A DNA stretch of 64,000 nt, taken from contig CAVSEK010000004.1 in NCBI GenBank assembly GCA_963726975.1, forward strand, positions 124,001-188,000, read 5' to 3'. The position numbers were made by a program, and so were the translations under genes. The notes under the pieces were generated by a model. The model saw nothing but the letters and a program-made list of their open reading frames with translations. It ran no database searches and was not told the DNA's origin. Positions 33,177 through 44,883 of the stretch are shown in pieces (positions within the stretch are counted from its first letter, which is position 1; every line of letters starts with the position of its first letter). The DNA comes from CAVSEK01 sp963726975. Lineage in GTDB: Bacteria > Actinomycetota > Actinomycetes > Mycobacteriales > SCTD01.

Positions 33177-34349
33177 TCAGCGACCTTGCCGACCGTCGGC
33201 AACCGGCCAGCCCGTGGCGCGGGCCCCGAGGACGGCGGCCTGGAGCGCGAACCGCTCCGCCGGGTCGGTCGGGTCGATCCCGAGCAGCGCCTCGACCCGG
33301 GCCAGCCGGTAGGTCACCGCCCGCACCGACAGGTGCAGCCGCCGGGCGGTCTCGGTCGCGACGCCGCCGGTGTCGTAGTAGGCCTCCAGCGTCTCGAGCA
33401 GCGGCCCGGCGCCGCCGCGCGCCGCGGCCAGGGGCCCGAGGCGTACGGCGATGAGCTCGTCGAGGGCCTCCCGGTCCCGCAGCAGCACCCGGTGCGCGGC
33501 GAGGTCGCGGGCGTCGAGGACGGGGCCGGGCAGGTGCAGCCGGCGGGCCAGGTCGAGGGCGTCGCGCGCCTGGTCGTACGACGCCCTGACGCCGTCGGGA
33601 CCGGGCAGCGGGCGCCCGAGCGCGCCGCGCCACCCGTCCGGCCCGAGCACGGACGTGACGCGCTCGCGCACCAGGGCGACCGCCGCGGCGTCCGGGGCGG
33701 CGGCGATGACGACGAGGTCGTCGCCCTTGAGCGCGACGAGCAGCGCGGCGTCGCCGTACTTGCCCTGCAGGGCCCGCTCGACCCGGCCCAGCAGCGACGG
33801 GCCGCCGGCGCCGGCCTCGAAGCCGGCGGGCGTCGTGCTGGCCGCGACGAGCACGACGTGCGGCGCGGCCAGGTCCAGTCCGAGGTCCGCGGCGCGACCC
33901 AGCACGGCGGTCGCCTCCGACCCGCCGGCCAGCAGCGCGTCGAAGACCTCGCGGCGGGTGGACTCCTGTCGGCGGGACAGCTCGTTGCGGGCCAGCTGGA
34001 ACCCGCCCGCCAGCGCGGCCACCCCGTCGTCGGCGGCCCGCAGCACCGCCAGCCCGGCCGCGGCGACCTGCGGGCCGCTGCCCTCCCGCACCACCGGCAG
34101 CACCTCCCACAGCCGCCAGGCGGCCGACAGGTACAGGTCGACGAGCGCCCGCAGCGCCACCCCGGCACGGGCCGCCGCGTCGCCCCGCTCGGCGTAGCGC
34201 TCGAGCTCGCCCCGCCGCAGCCGGCGCCCGCTGGCCGCAGCGTCCACGACCGTGCGCAGGAAGTCGCCGAGCAGCTCCGGGTCGAGGCCGCCCGCGTCGT
34301 CGGCGGCGCCCGCCGCGACGGCCGCCAGGTCGGGCTGGTTGCCGGTCAC
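33177..34349 (-). CDS. PucR-family transcriptional regulator
   Basis: A 390-residue regulator. The N-terminal helical part (about residues 20-150) is followed by a GGDEF-like central domain without the GGDEF motif (LQGKYGDAALLVALKGDDLVVIAA). The C-terminal PucR helix-turn-helix reads YYDTGGVATETARRLHLSVRAVTYRLARVEALLG. Members control purine, amino-acid and other catabolic genes; the ligand here is unknown. It is divergent from the alpha/beta hydrolase operon at 34372, with only about 20 bases between starts, so it is a natural candidate regulator of that operon. Confidence 0.88.
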   Translation of the reverse strand: MTGNQPDLAAVAAGAADDAGGLDPELLGDFLRTVVDAAASGRRLRRGELERYAERGDAAARAGVALRALVDLYLSAAWRLWEVLPVVREGSGPQVAAAGLAVLRAADDGVAALAGGFQLARNELSRRQESTRREVFDALLAGGSEATAVLGRAADLGLDLAAPHVVLVAASTTPAGFEAGAGGPSLLGRVERALQGKYGDAALLVALKGDDLVVIAAAPDAAAVALVRERVTSVLGPDGWRGALGRPLPGPDGVRASYDQARDALDLARRLHLPGPVLDARDLAAHRVLLRDREALDELIAVRLGPLAAARGGAGPLLETLEAYYDTGGVATETARRLHLSVRAVTYRLARVEALLGIDPTDPAERFALQAAVLGARATGWPVADGRQGR

Positions 34350-34360
34350 CGGCAGAGCCT

Positions 34361-34366
34361 AGGGTG
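34361..34366 (+). promoter_or_regulatory. Probable -10 box of the hydrolase operon
   Basis: TAGGGT occurs about six bases before the ATG at 34372, with no Shine-Dalgarno sequence, pointing to a leaderless operon mRNA. Confidence 0.5.
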
Positions 34367-34371
34367 CCCGC

Positions 34372-35199
34372 ATGCAGATCACCGTCTCGGACCTGACGTT
34401 CGACGCCGCCGTCTTCGGCGAGGAGGACGGCGAGGTCGTGCTGCTGCTGCACGGCTTCCCGCAGAGCGGCGCCTGCTGGCGCTGGGTGTGGCCGACGCTG
34501 GTGGAGGCCGGCTACCGCACCGTCGCGCCGGACCTGCGCGGCTCCTCGCCGGGCGCCCGTCCGCAGGGGGTGGAGGCCTACCGGATGCCCGAGCTCGTCG
34601 GCGACGCCGTCGGCATCCTCGACGCGCTCGGCGTGGAGCGGGCGCACGTCGTCGGCCACGACTGGGGCGCCGCGGTCGCGTGGCAGCTCGCCGCCCACCA
34701 CCCCGAGCGCGTCCGGACCCTCACCGCGGTGTCCGTCCCCCACCCGGTGGCGTTCACCGAGGCGCTCGTGACCGACGCCGACCAGCGCGAGCGCTCGCAG
34801 TACATGCGGCTGTTCCAGCAGGAGGAGGGCAAGCCCGAGCGGGTGCTGCTCGAGGACGGCGCGGAGCGGCTGCGCGGCTTCCTGCAGGCGTCGCTCATGG
34901 GCGAGGAGGCCGACCGCTACGTCGAGCAGATGCAGGAGCCGGGCCGCCTCACCGCCGCGCTGAACTGGTACCGCGCGGCCCGGCGCGAGGACGTCGAGGG
35001 CTTCCCGCCCGTGACCGTCCCGACGCTGTACGTCTGGAGCGACGGCGACCTCGCGCTCGGCCGCACCGCCGCCGAGGCGACCGGGTCGCACGTACAGGGT
35101 CCGTACCGCTTCGTGGAGCTGCCGGGGGTGAGCCACTGGGTGCCGGAGGAGGCGTCGGAGCGGCTCGCCGCCGAGCTGCTGGAGCACCTCTCGGCGTGA
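34372..35199 (+). CDS. Alpha/beta hydrolase, epoxide hydrolase-like
   Basis: A 275-residue enzyme with the oxyanion motif LLHGFPQSGACWRWVWP, nucleophile elbow VGHDWGAAVAW (aspartate nucleophile, as in epoxide hydrolases and haloalkane dehalogenases) and the late histidine in ELPGVSHWVPEEAS. The lid domain is short. The substrate is unknown. It is the first gene of a tightly packed run (34372-37099); its TGA overlaps the GTG of the next gene. Confidence 0.9.
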   Translation: MQITVSDLTFDAAVFGEEDGEVVLLLHGFPQSGACWRWVWPTLVEAGYRTVAPDLRGSSPGARPQGVEAYRMPELVGDAVGILDALGVERAHVVGHDWGAAVAWQLAAHHPERVRTLTAVSVPHPVAFTEALVTDADQRERSQYMRLFQQEEGKPERVLLEDGAERLRGFLQASLMGEEADRYVEQMQEPGRLTAALNWYRAARREDVEGFPPVTVPTLYVWSDGDLALGRTAAEATGSHVQGPYRFVELPGVSHWVPEEASERLAAELLEHLSA

Positions 35200-35732
35200 G
35201 CCCGCTCGACGCCGTCGCGGCGGTGCGGCCGGGCGTCGCGCTGCGCGCGGTCCCGGGACCGGTGGACGAGCTGGTCGTGCGCGGCGGCGAGGAGGTCTTC
35301 CGGCTGCCGCGCACGCCGGGAGCGGCCGCCCGGTTGCAGCTGGTCGTACGGCTCCTGCCGCTGCTGCGCCCGCGCCTGCCGCTGGCGCTGCCCGCGCCGC
35401 GGCTGGTCGGCGTGCTGGCCGACGGGGCGACCCCGTTCACCGCCGAGCGACGCCTGCCCGGCCGCCCGCCGGAGGGCGCCCTCGCACCGGTCGCCGCCGG
35501 GCAGCTGGCCGGCCTGGTCGCCGCCCTGGACGACGTCTCCGAGCGCGAGGCGGCGATGTGGGGCGTGCCCGGGTCGGGCGCGCTGCTGCACGGCGCCCTG
35601 TCCCGGGCGGCCCTGCTCGCCGACCCCGCCCGCGGCGTGCTGACCGCGGTCGTCGGCTGGGCGCCGCGGCGCGGCGACCGCGCCGAGGACCTCGCCGGGC
35701 TCGACCCGGCCCTGCGCGCCGCTCTCGGCTAG
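35196..35732 (+). CDS. Truncated aminoglycoside-phosphotransferase-like pseudokinase
   Basis: A 178-residue protein that resembles only parts of the APH/phosphotransferase fold: an N-lobe-like start with LVVRGGEEVFRLPRTPGAAARL, then LLHGALSRAALL where the catalytic loop HGDLHxGN should be, then LTAVVGWAPRRGDRAEDLAGL where IDW(E/G) should be. Both essential aspartates are replaced (HGD to HGA, IDW to VGW) and the domain is about 100 residues short. It is therefore predicted to be catalytically dead, yet it has intact GTGA coupling to the hydrolase gene, suggesting it is still expressed. Confidence 0.65.
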   Translation: MSPLDAVAAVRPGVALRAVPGPVDELVVRGGEEVFRLPRTPGAAARLQLVVRLLPLLRPRLPLALPAPRLVGVLADGATPFTAERRLPGRPPEGALAPVAAGQLAGLVAALDDVSEREAAMWGVPGSGALLHGALSRAALLADPARGVLTAVVGWAPRRGDRAEDLAGLDPALRAALG

Positions 35733-35741
35733 CGTCGCCCG

Positions 35742-36506
35742 GTGCGCCTGGCGACCTGGAACGTCCTCAACGGCACGTCCTTGGCCGACGGCCGGGTCGA
35801 CGCCGCCCGCCTGCGCGCCTCCGCCGCCGCGCTGGAGGCCGATGTCCTCGGCCTGCAGGAGGTCGACCGCGGTCAGCCCCGCTCGCACGGCCTCGACCTC
35901 GTCGCGGAGGTCGCCGACGGCACCGGAGCCGCCGGCTGGCGGTTCGTGCCCGCGCTCATCGGCACGCCGGGCGGCGCGTGGCGGCCGGCCCACGACGGCG
36001 ACGACGCGGCCGAGCCCCGGGCGTACGGCGTGGGGCTGGTCTCGGCGCACCCGGTGCTGTCCTGGCACGTGCTGCGGCTCCCGGCGGCACGGCTGCGCTC
36101 CCCGATCGTGCTGCCGGGCAGCCGGCAGGTCGTGTGGCTCGAGGACGAGCCGCGGGTCGTGGTGGCAGCAGTGGTCGACGGGCCGTACGGCGTCCTGACC
36201 GTCGCCTCGACCCACCTGTCCTTCGTGCCGGTCTGGAACGTCGTCCAGCTGCGCCGGGTGACCCGGTGGCTGGGTCGCCTGCCCGGACCGCAGGTGCTGC
36301 TCGGCGACCTCAACCTGCCGGGGCGGGTGGCCGGGCTGGCGTCGGGGTGGCGGATGCTCGCCCGGGAGCGGACGTACCCCTCGCCGGAGCCGAAGGTGCA
36401 GCTCGACCACGTGCTCGGCGCCGGCCTCCTGCCACCGGTGCGGGCCGTCTCCACGCCCGTGCTGGACGTCTCGGACCACCGGCCGCTCGTCGTGGACCTC
36501 GGGTGA
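35742..36506 (+). CDS. Endonuclease/exonuclease/phosphatase family protein
   Basis: A 254-residue protein of the EEP fold: ATWNVLNG at the start, LGLQEVDRGQPRSHGLDL (metal-binding glutamate), STHLSFVPVWNVVQLRRV, GDLNLPG and the terminal SDHRPLVVDL. All catalytic residues typical of this DNase I-like or phosphodiesterase family are present; the substrate is unknown. TAGCGT lies six bases before the GTG start, so this gene may have its own leaderless promoter within the cluster. It overlaps the next gene by GTGA. Confidence 0.88.
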   Translation: MRLATWNVLNGTSLADGRVDAARLRASAAALEADVLGLQEVDRGQPRSHGLDLVAEVADGTGAAGWRFVPALIGTPGGAWRPAHDGDDAAEPRAYGVGLVSAHPVLSWHVLRLPAARLRSPIVLPGSRQVVWLEDEPRVVVAAVVDGPYGVLTVASTHLSFVPVWNVVQLRRVTRWLGRLPGPQVLLGDLNLPGRVAGLASGWRMLARERTYPSPEPKVQLDHVLGAGLLPPVRAVSTPVLDVSDHRPLVVDLG

Positions 36507-37099
36507 GCGCGGCCGACAGCGCCCTCGAGCTGTGGCGGGCGTCGCTCGCCGCCGCCGGGCGCCGCCCGTCCGCCGGAGCCGTCGCGGAGCAGGCCTCGTC
36601 GCTCGCCGACCCGGCCGCGCTGCTGGTGGTGGACGGGCCCGGCTACGCGCTGGGCCGCGTCGAGCAGGACGTGCTGCGCCTCGTGCAGCTCGTCGTGCAC
36701 CCGGCCTCGCGGCGGCAGGGCCGCGGCGCGGCGCTGGCCGAGGCGCTGGCCGACGCCGCCTGGCCGCGGGGGGCGCGTCGGCTCGTCGCCGAGGCCGCCG
36801 ACGACGCCGCCCGCGCCTTCCTGCTCGCGGTGGGGCTCGAGGAGGGCGACGAGGGTCTGGAGGCGGAGCTCGAACCGCCGGTGCGCGACCTCGTCCTGCG
36901 CGAGGCCGGGCTGCGTCTCGGGCAGCTGCTCAAGCTCGCCGGGCTCGTCGACACCGGCGCCGAGGGCAAGGCGCTGCTCGAGTCCGGCGAGGTGCTCGTC
37001 GACGGCGAGGTCGAGACCCGGCGCGGCCGCCAGGTGCGCGACGGCGAGGTGGTCGTCGCGCGCGACCAGGCCGTGCGGGTGGTCCTGCCGCCGACCTGA
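36503..37099 (+). CDS. GNAT-like plus S4 RNA-binding domain fusion protein
   Basis: A 198-residue protein of two parts. Residues 1-125 resemble a short GNAT acetyltransferase: VLRLVQLVVHPASRRQGRGAALAEALADAA has the acetyl-CoA loop Q/RxxGxG/A. Residues 130-198 are a clear S4 RNA-binding domain (LRLGQLLKLAGLVDTGAEGK, VLVDGEVETRRGRQVRDGEVV), like the small stand-alone S4 proteins tied to ribosomes. The linkage would target an acetyltransferase to RNA or the ribosome. I do not recall this fusion as a named family. It is coupled to the EEP gene by GTGA. Confidence 0.7.
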   Translation: MSAADSALELWRASLAAAGRRPSAGAVAEQASSLADPAALLVVDGPGYALGRVEQDVLRLVQLVVHPASRRQGRGAALAEALADAAWPRGARRLVAEAADDAARAFLLAVGLEEGDEGLEAELEPPVRDLVLREAGLRLGQLLKLAGLVDTGAEGKALLESGEVLVDGEVETRRGRQVRDGEVVVARDQAVRVVLPPT

Positions 37100-37150
37100 C
37101 GCTCCCGGGCCGTCGCCCGTCGTGCGCTCACCACACCGGTCGGACCCCGC

Positions 37151-40100
37151 TCAGCCCTGACCCAGGACGGGGACGGAGGCGACGAGCGCGCGCAGCCCGT
37201 CGGCGTCGAGCAGGTCGGCGGGCCGCACCGTGACGCCGTCGGCGACGTAGTGGAACGCGGCCCCGATCTGCGCCAGCGGCGTGCCGGTGAGCCGGTGCCA
37301 GGCGAGCCGGTAGGCGGCCAGCTGCACCGCGTCGGCCTGCGCCTGCTCGCCGGTCGGCACCCGGCCGGTCTTCCAGTCGACGACGTCGACGCGGCGACGC
37401 TCGGGAGCGGTGCTGAGCAGGTCGAGCTGGCCACCGGGACCCTCCTCGACGTCGTCGACGAAGACGGCGTCCATGCGGCCCCGCACGAGCACCCCCTCGA
37501 CCTCCGTCTCGAAGGGCACCTCGACCTCGCGCGGCCGCCTCCCCCACCACGGCGAGCGGCGGAACGCCTCCTTGAGCGTCTCGAGGGCGGTGTCACCGGC
37601 GCTGCCGTCGGCCGACCCGGGCAGCTCGAGGGGGTCGAGGAGCGTCGGGGCTCCGAAGACGTCGCGCTCGAGCCAGGCGTGGAAGGCCGTGCCTCGGCGG
37701 GTGACCGGCGACGGCCGGCGCGGCACCGGCCGGGCCAGCGCGCGCGCGAGCGCCTCGGGGTCGCGGCGCAGGTCGGTCAGGGCAGACACGGACAGGGCCG
37801 CCGGCAGGACCGCGACACCGCTGCGGCTGCGCCGCCGGCGGGCCTCGTCGGCGAGCCGGGCGAGGTCGTCGTCCCAGCCCGCGACGAGCTCGGCGGCGGC
37901 GGCGCCGAGCTCGGGGTCGGGACCGGGCCCCTGCCGCTGCAGGGCGCGCACGCGGTCGGCGACCCGCTGCACCGCTGCCCCGGCCGGAGGCTCCGGCGAC
38001 GGCCACGGCGCGGTGCGGCCGACGGCGCCGACCGGGTTGACGTCCGGCGGCACCTCCGTCCAGACGTCGACCCGGCCCGCGCCGTCCTCGCAGGCCTGCC
38101 GGGCCTCCTGCAGGAAGACCGACGGCCCGAGCGGCAGCTTGCCCTCGCCCCAGTGGTGGCCAGAGCACAGCAGCAGCCGCTCGGCCCGGGTGAAGGCGAC
38201 GTAGGCGAGCCGCCGCTCCTCGCGCGCGTCGCGCGCGTCGAGCTGCTCCTTGTAGGCGGCGAGCGCCGTCTTGTCGAGGCCGGCGAGCCGGGGCAGGTCG
38301 GCGGCGTCGCCGCGCAGCGGGAAGGGGAGCAGGTGCGGCGTGGTGGCCCACGAGGTGCCCTTGGCCCGGCCCGGGAAGACCGCCGAACCTCCCCGGGCGG
38401 CGCGGGCGAGGCCGGGCACGGCGACGACCGGCCACTCCAGCCCCTTGGCGGCGTGGACCGTCATGAGCTTGACCGTGTCGGCGCTGCCCGGGGCGCCGGC
38501 GTCCAGGCCGTGCTCCTCCTCCTGCGCGGCGGCCAGGTAGGCCAGGAACGCCCGCAGCACGGCCTCCCCGGTGCCGTCCTGGGCGGCGTCGCCCGCGAAG
38601 GAGGCGGCGGCGTCGGCGAAGGCGTCCAGGTCGGCCCGGGCCTGGGCCGGCCCCGCGGCGCCCGGCCGGGCGGCGACCTCCACGTCGAGCCCGAGGGTGC
38701 GCTCGACGTCGGCGACCAGCTCGGGCAGCGGCTGGTCGGCACGGCGGCGCAGCGCCCGCAGCTCGTCGCCGAGCGCGGTGAGCCGGGCCCGGCCGGGCGC
38801 GGACAGGCCCTGTGCGGGCAGCTCGTCGAGCGCGTCGACGAGGCTGCCGGACGCCTCGTCGTCGACGCCGAGCACGACCGCCTCGAGCGGCCCGGCCGGC
38901 TCGCGCCCGGGCAGCCGGGCGAGCGCGCGGGCGTGGCGGCCCAGGGCGGCCAGGTCGCGCGGGCCGATCCGCCACCGCGGGCCGGTGAGCAGGCGCAGCA
39001 GCGCCGCGTCGGCGGCCGGGTCGTCGACGACGGCGAGGGTCGCGACGAGGTCGGCCACCTCCGGCACCGTGAGCAGCCCGCCGAGCCCGACGACCTCGAC
39101 GGGCACCTCGAGCGCCTCGAAGGCCGCCCGCAGCCGGGGGAACATCGACCGCTTGCGGCACAGCACCGCCGCCCGGGCCCAGAGCCGGCCCCTGTCGTCG
39201 CGACCGGCCTCGACGACGGCGTCGCGGACCTGCCGGGCGACCCAGCCCGCCTCCTCGTCGACATCGGGCAGGAGCGCGACCCGCACCTCGCCCTCGTGCT
39301 CCGCCCCCGGCCTGGGCGCGAGCTCGGCGACCGGCACCCCCTCGGCGCGCAGCTCGGCGCTGACGAGGTTGGCCAGCCGCAGCACCCGCCCGCCGCTGCG
39401 GTAGGTGGTGCGCAGGCCCAGCGGGTGCGGGTCGGCAGCGCCGAACCGCTCCGCGAAGCGCCGCAGCGTGCCGGCGCTGGCGCCCCGCCAGCCGTAGATG
39501 CTCTGGCAGGGGTCGCCGACCGCCGTCACCGGGTGACCGTCGCCGAACAGGCTCGCCAGCAGCACCTCCTGCGCCGCACCGGTGTCCTGGTACTCGTCGA
39601 GCAGCACCACCGGGTGCGCCGCCCGCTCGGCCTCGCGCACCGGGGGGCAGTCGCGGGCCAGCGCGGCGGCGAGCGCGACGACGTCGCCGAAGTCGAGCAG
39701 CTCGCGGGCCCGCTTGGCGGCGGTGTAGCGCGCCACGACCGGCAGCAGCTGCTCGCGGACCGCCTGCGCGACGAGCACGTCCCTGCCGTCCTTGAGGACC
39801 CCCGGCGCGGATCCCCACCCGCGCAGCTGCTCGCCGAGGGCCAGCACGCGCTCGGGCTCGACGAGGTGCTCGGCGAGGTCGCCGGCGAGCGCCAGGACGG
39901 CCTGCACCACCGTCGACTCGGCCATGTCCTTCGCGTCCAGCGGGCCGTCGTACGACGCCACCGTGCGCGAGGCCAGCTGCCAGCTGGTCGCCGGTGTGAT
40001 GAGCCGCGCCCCGGGCTCGCGGCCCAGCCGCAGGGCGTGGTCGCGGACGAGCTGGCCGGCGTAGGCGTGGTAGGTCGAGATGACCGGTTCGAGGTCGGCG

Positions 40101-40401
40101 AGCTCGTCCGGCAGCAGCCCCTCGACGCGCAGCAGCCGCAGGGCCGCCCGGGTGCGCGACGCGAGCTCGTCGGCGGCCTTGGTGGTGAACGTCAGCCCGA
40201 GCACCCCGTCGGGGGCGACCTCCCCGCGGGCCACGAGCCAGACGACGCGCGCGACCATCGTGGCGGTCTTGCCGCTGCCGGCCCCGGCGACGACGACGCC
40301 CGCGTCGAGAGGCGCCTGCACGACCCGGGCCTGCTCCTCGCTCACCGGCTTGTCCAGGACGCGCCGCAGGTCCTCGAGGGTGAAGGCGCGCACGAGCGCC
40401 G

Positions 40402-40405
<4 letters not shown>
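37151..40405 (-). CDS. adnB: Helicase-nuclease subunit AdnB
   Basis: A 1084-residue protein. The N-terminal UvrD-like motor has Walker A VAGAGSGKTATMV, LLDEYQDTGAAQEV, GDPCQSIYGWRGA, MTVHAAKGLEWPVVAVPGLA and VAFTRAERLLL. The C-terminal RecB-family nuclease domain shows GTAFHAWLERD, VLVRGRMDAVFVDD and the catalytic VDVVDWKTGRVP. AdnAB is the mycobacterial-type end-resecting motor-nuclease for double-strand breaks. The gene order (adnA then adnB) and the 4-nt GTGA overlap match M. tuberculosis Rv3202c-Rv3201c. No frame disturbance is seen. Confidence 0.92.
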
Positions 40406-43589
<3,184 letters not shown>

Positions 43590-43639
43590 GCGGCGAGTCC
43601 ACCACGCGGGTCCGACAGTCCTGGCGCGCCGGCGCCCTG

Positions 43640-44452
43640 CTACAGCGGCGGCGCGAAGGGCTCGGTGCCCGGCACCAGCGCGAGACCGGCGACGCCGTGC
43701 GAGCGGGCGTACGACAGCTCCTTCGCCAGGTCGCCCACGCCGTTCGAGAGCGCCAGGGGAGCGATCGCGACGGTCGACAGCACGCCGACGGCCCGGCCGT
43801 CGGCGTCGAGGAAGCCCGAGCCGGAGTCGCCGGGGATCCCCGGCGTGAGCGTGTAGACGGTCGTGCTCCAGCCGCCGCCCGAGTCGCCGAGCGACGTGCC
43901 GTACTTCGGGCTCAGCGGCGACAGGCCGAGCCGCAGCGAGGAGTTGCCGTAGCTGTAGACCTGCTCACCGGCAGCCGGACCGGTGCCGACCGCGGTCGGG
44001 CCGCCGAAGAACGGGACGGACGGGTTGGTGCGGCCCACGTCGGCCGGGTCGAGCTCGACGAGCGCGAAGTCGTTGTAGGCGCAGGTGTCCGGGTCGGTCT
44101 CGCCCGCGGCCTGCATCGCCAGCCAGGAGTTGTAGACCAGCCGCCCGGGGCGGGAGGCGCCGTCGACCTCGACGGCCGTGCCGAGCGGCAGCGACGCCGC
44201 CAGGCAGCCGTCGGTCTCGGTCGCCGCACCCGTGCCCGAGCAGTGCGCCGCCTGGCCGATCAGGGTGCGCGCGCCGTCGGTGAAGACGAAGTTGGCCGTG
44301 CACTGGGCGCCGTCGGTGTAGGTCATGACGCCCGGGTGCACGGCGGCCGTCGCGGCGGGGGCGTACGTCGAGGCGTCCGCCGGCAGGGCCGTCGCGGCCC
44401 CGGCGGCGAGCGCGAGGGCGGCGAGCGGGGTGAGCACGGAGCGGGGGCGCAT
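43640..44452 (-). CDS. Secreted trypsin-like serine protease
   Basis: A 270-residue protein with a typical signal peptide (LTPLAALALAAGAATALPADA). The chymotrypsin-fold catalytic triad is visible: His in GQAAHCSG, Asp in CAYNDFALVEL and Ser in GIPGDSGSGFL. Several cysteines probably form disulfides outside the cell. The substrate is unknown; such proteases are common extracellular enzymes of actinomycetes. The ATG at 44452 gives the best signal peptide. It is transcribed alone. Confidence 0.88.
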   Translation of the reverse strand: MRPRSVLTPLAALALAAGAATALPADASTYAPAATAAVHPGVMTYTDGAQCTANFVFTDGARTLIGQAAHCSGTGAATETDGCLAASLPLGTAVEVDGASRPGRLVYNSWLAMQAAGETDPDTCAYNDFALVELDPADVGRTNPSVPFFGGPTAVGTGPAAGEQVYSYGNSSLRLGLSPLSPKYGTSLGDSGGGWSTTVYTLTPGIPGDSGSGFLDADGRAVGVLSTVAIAPLALSNGVGDLAKELSYARSHGVAGLALVPGTEPFAPPL

Positions 44453-44528
44453 GCGGCGTCTCCAGACGGTGTCGGACGGGGCCCGGGGAGGGGCTAGCCG
44501 TCCAGAGTGCCCCAGATGTCCGCCCTTG

Positions 44529-44879
44529 TCACCCCTGCGGACCGCGCCAGCGGGCCCGGGCGAGGTCCACGCGCTCCCCGACGAGCGGGCAGCCCTCGGC
44601 ACGCAGCCGGGCCAGCGCATCGGCGACGTGCGGCTCGGCGGGCCGCCCCGACGCCTGCACGACGCGCCACCAGGGCACCTCCCGGCCGTACCGGCTCAGC
44701 ACCGTGCCCACCGTGCGGCCGGTCCCCCGACCGGTCCACTCGGCGACGTCGCCGTACGTCACGGCCTGCCCGGCCGGGACGAGGTCGACGGCGTCGAGCA
44801 CGAGCCGGGCGTACGGCGAGGGCGGCGCCGTCCCGGGCCGGACCGCGAGGCCGGCCGAGACGGACGCCGCCCGTGGCAC
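44529..44879 (-). CDS. Alkyltransferase-like (ATL) DNA repair protein
   Basis: A 116-residue protein similar to the C-terminal DNA-binding domain of O6-alkylguanine transferase: YARLVLDAVDLVPAGQAVTYGDVAEWTG and the helix-turn-helix GRTVGTVLSRYG. The active-site PCHRV is replaced by PWWRVV, so the acceptor cysteine is Trp. ATL proteins bind alkylated guanine and hand it to nucleotide excision repair instead of repairing it directly. The GTG start is four bases from the stop of moeZ, so the two form an operon, as do their mycobacterial counterparts approximately. Confidence 0.87.
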   Translation of the reverse strand: MPRAASVSAGLAVRPGTAPPSPYARLVLDAVDLVPAGQAVTYGDVAEWTGRGTGRTVGTVLSRYGREVPWWRVVQASGRPAEPHVADALARLRAEGCPLVGERVDLARARWRGPQG

Positions 44880-44883
44880 GCCG

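Noticed and set aside
32262..35732. A plus-strand frame of over 1,100 codons across TerC and PucR
   Set aside because: Composition is typical antisense translation of GC-rich genes; only the last 178 codons match a protein family.
35196..35732. Aminoglycoside resistance gene
   Set aside because: Catalytic aspartates are missing and the domain is truncated, so resistance activity is not supported.
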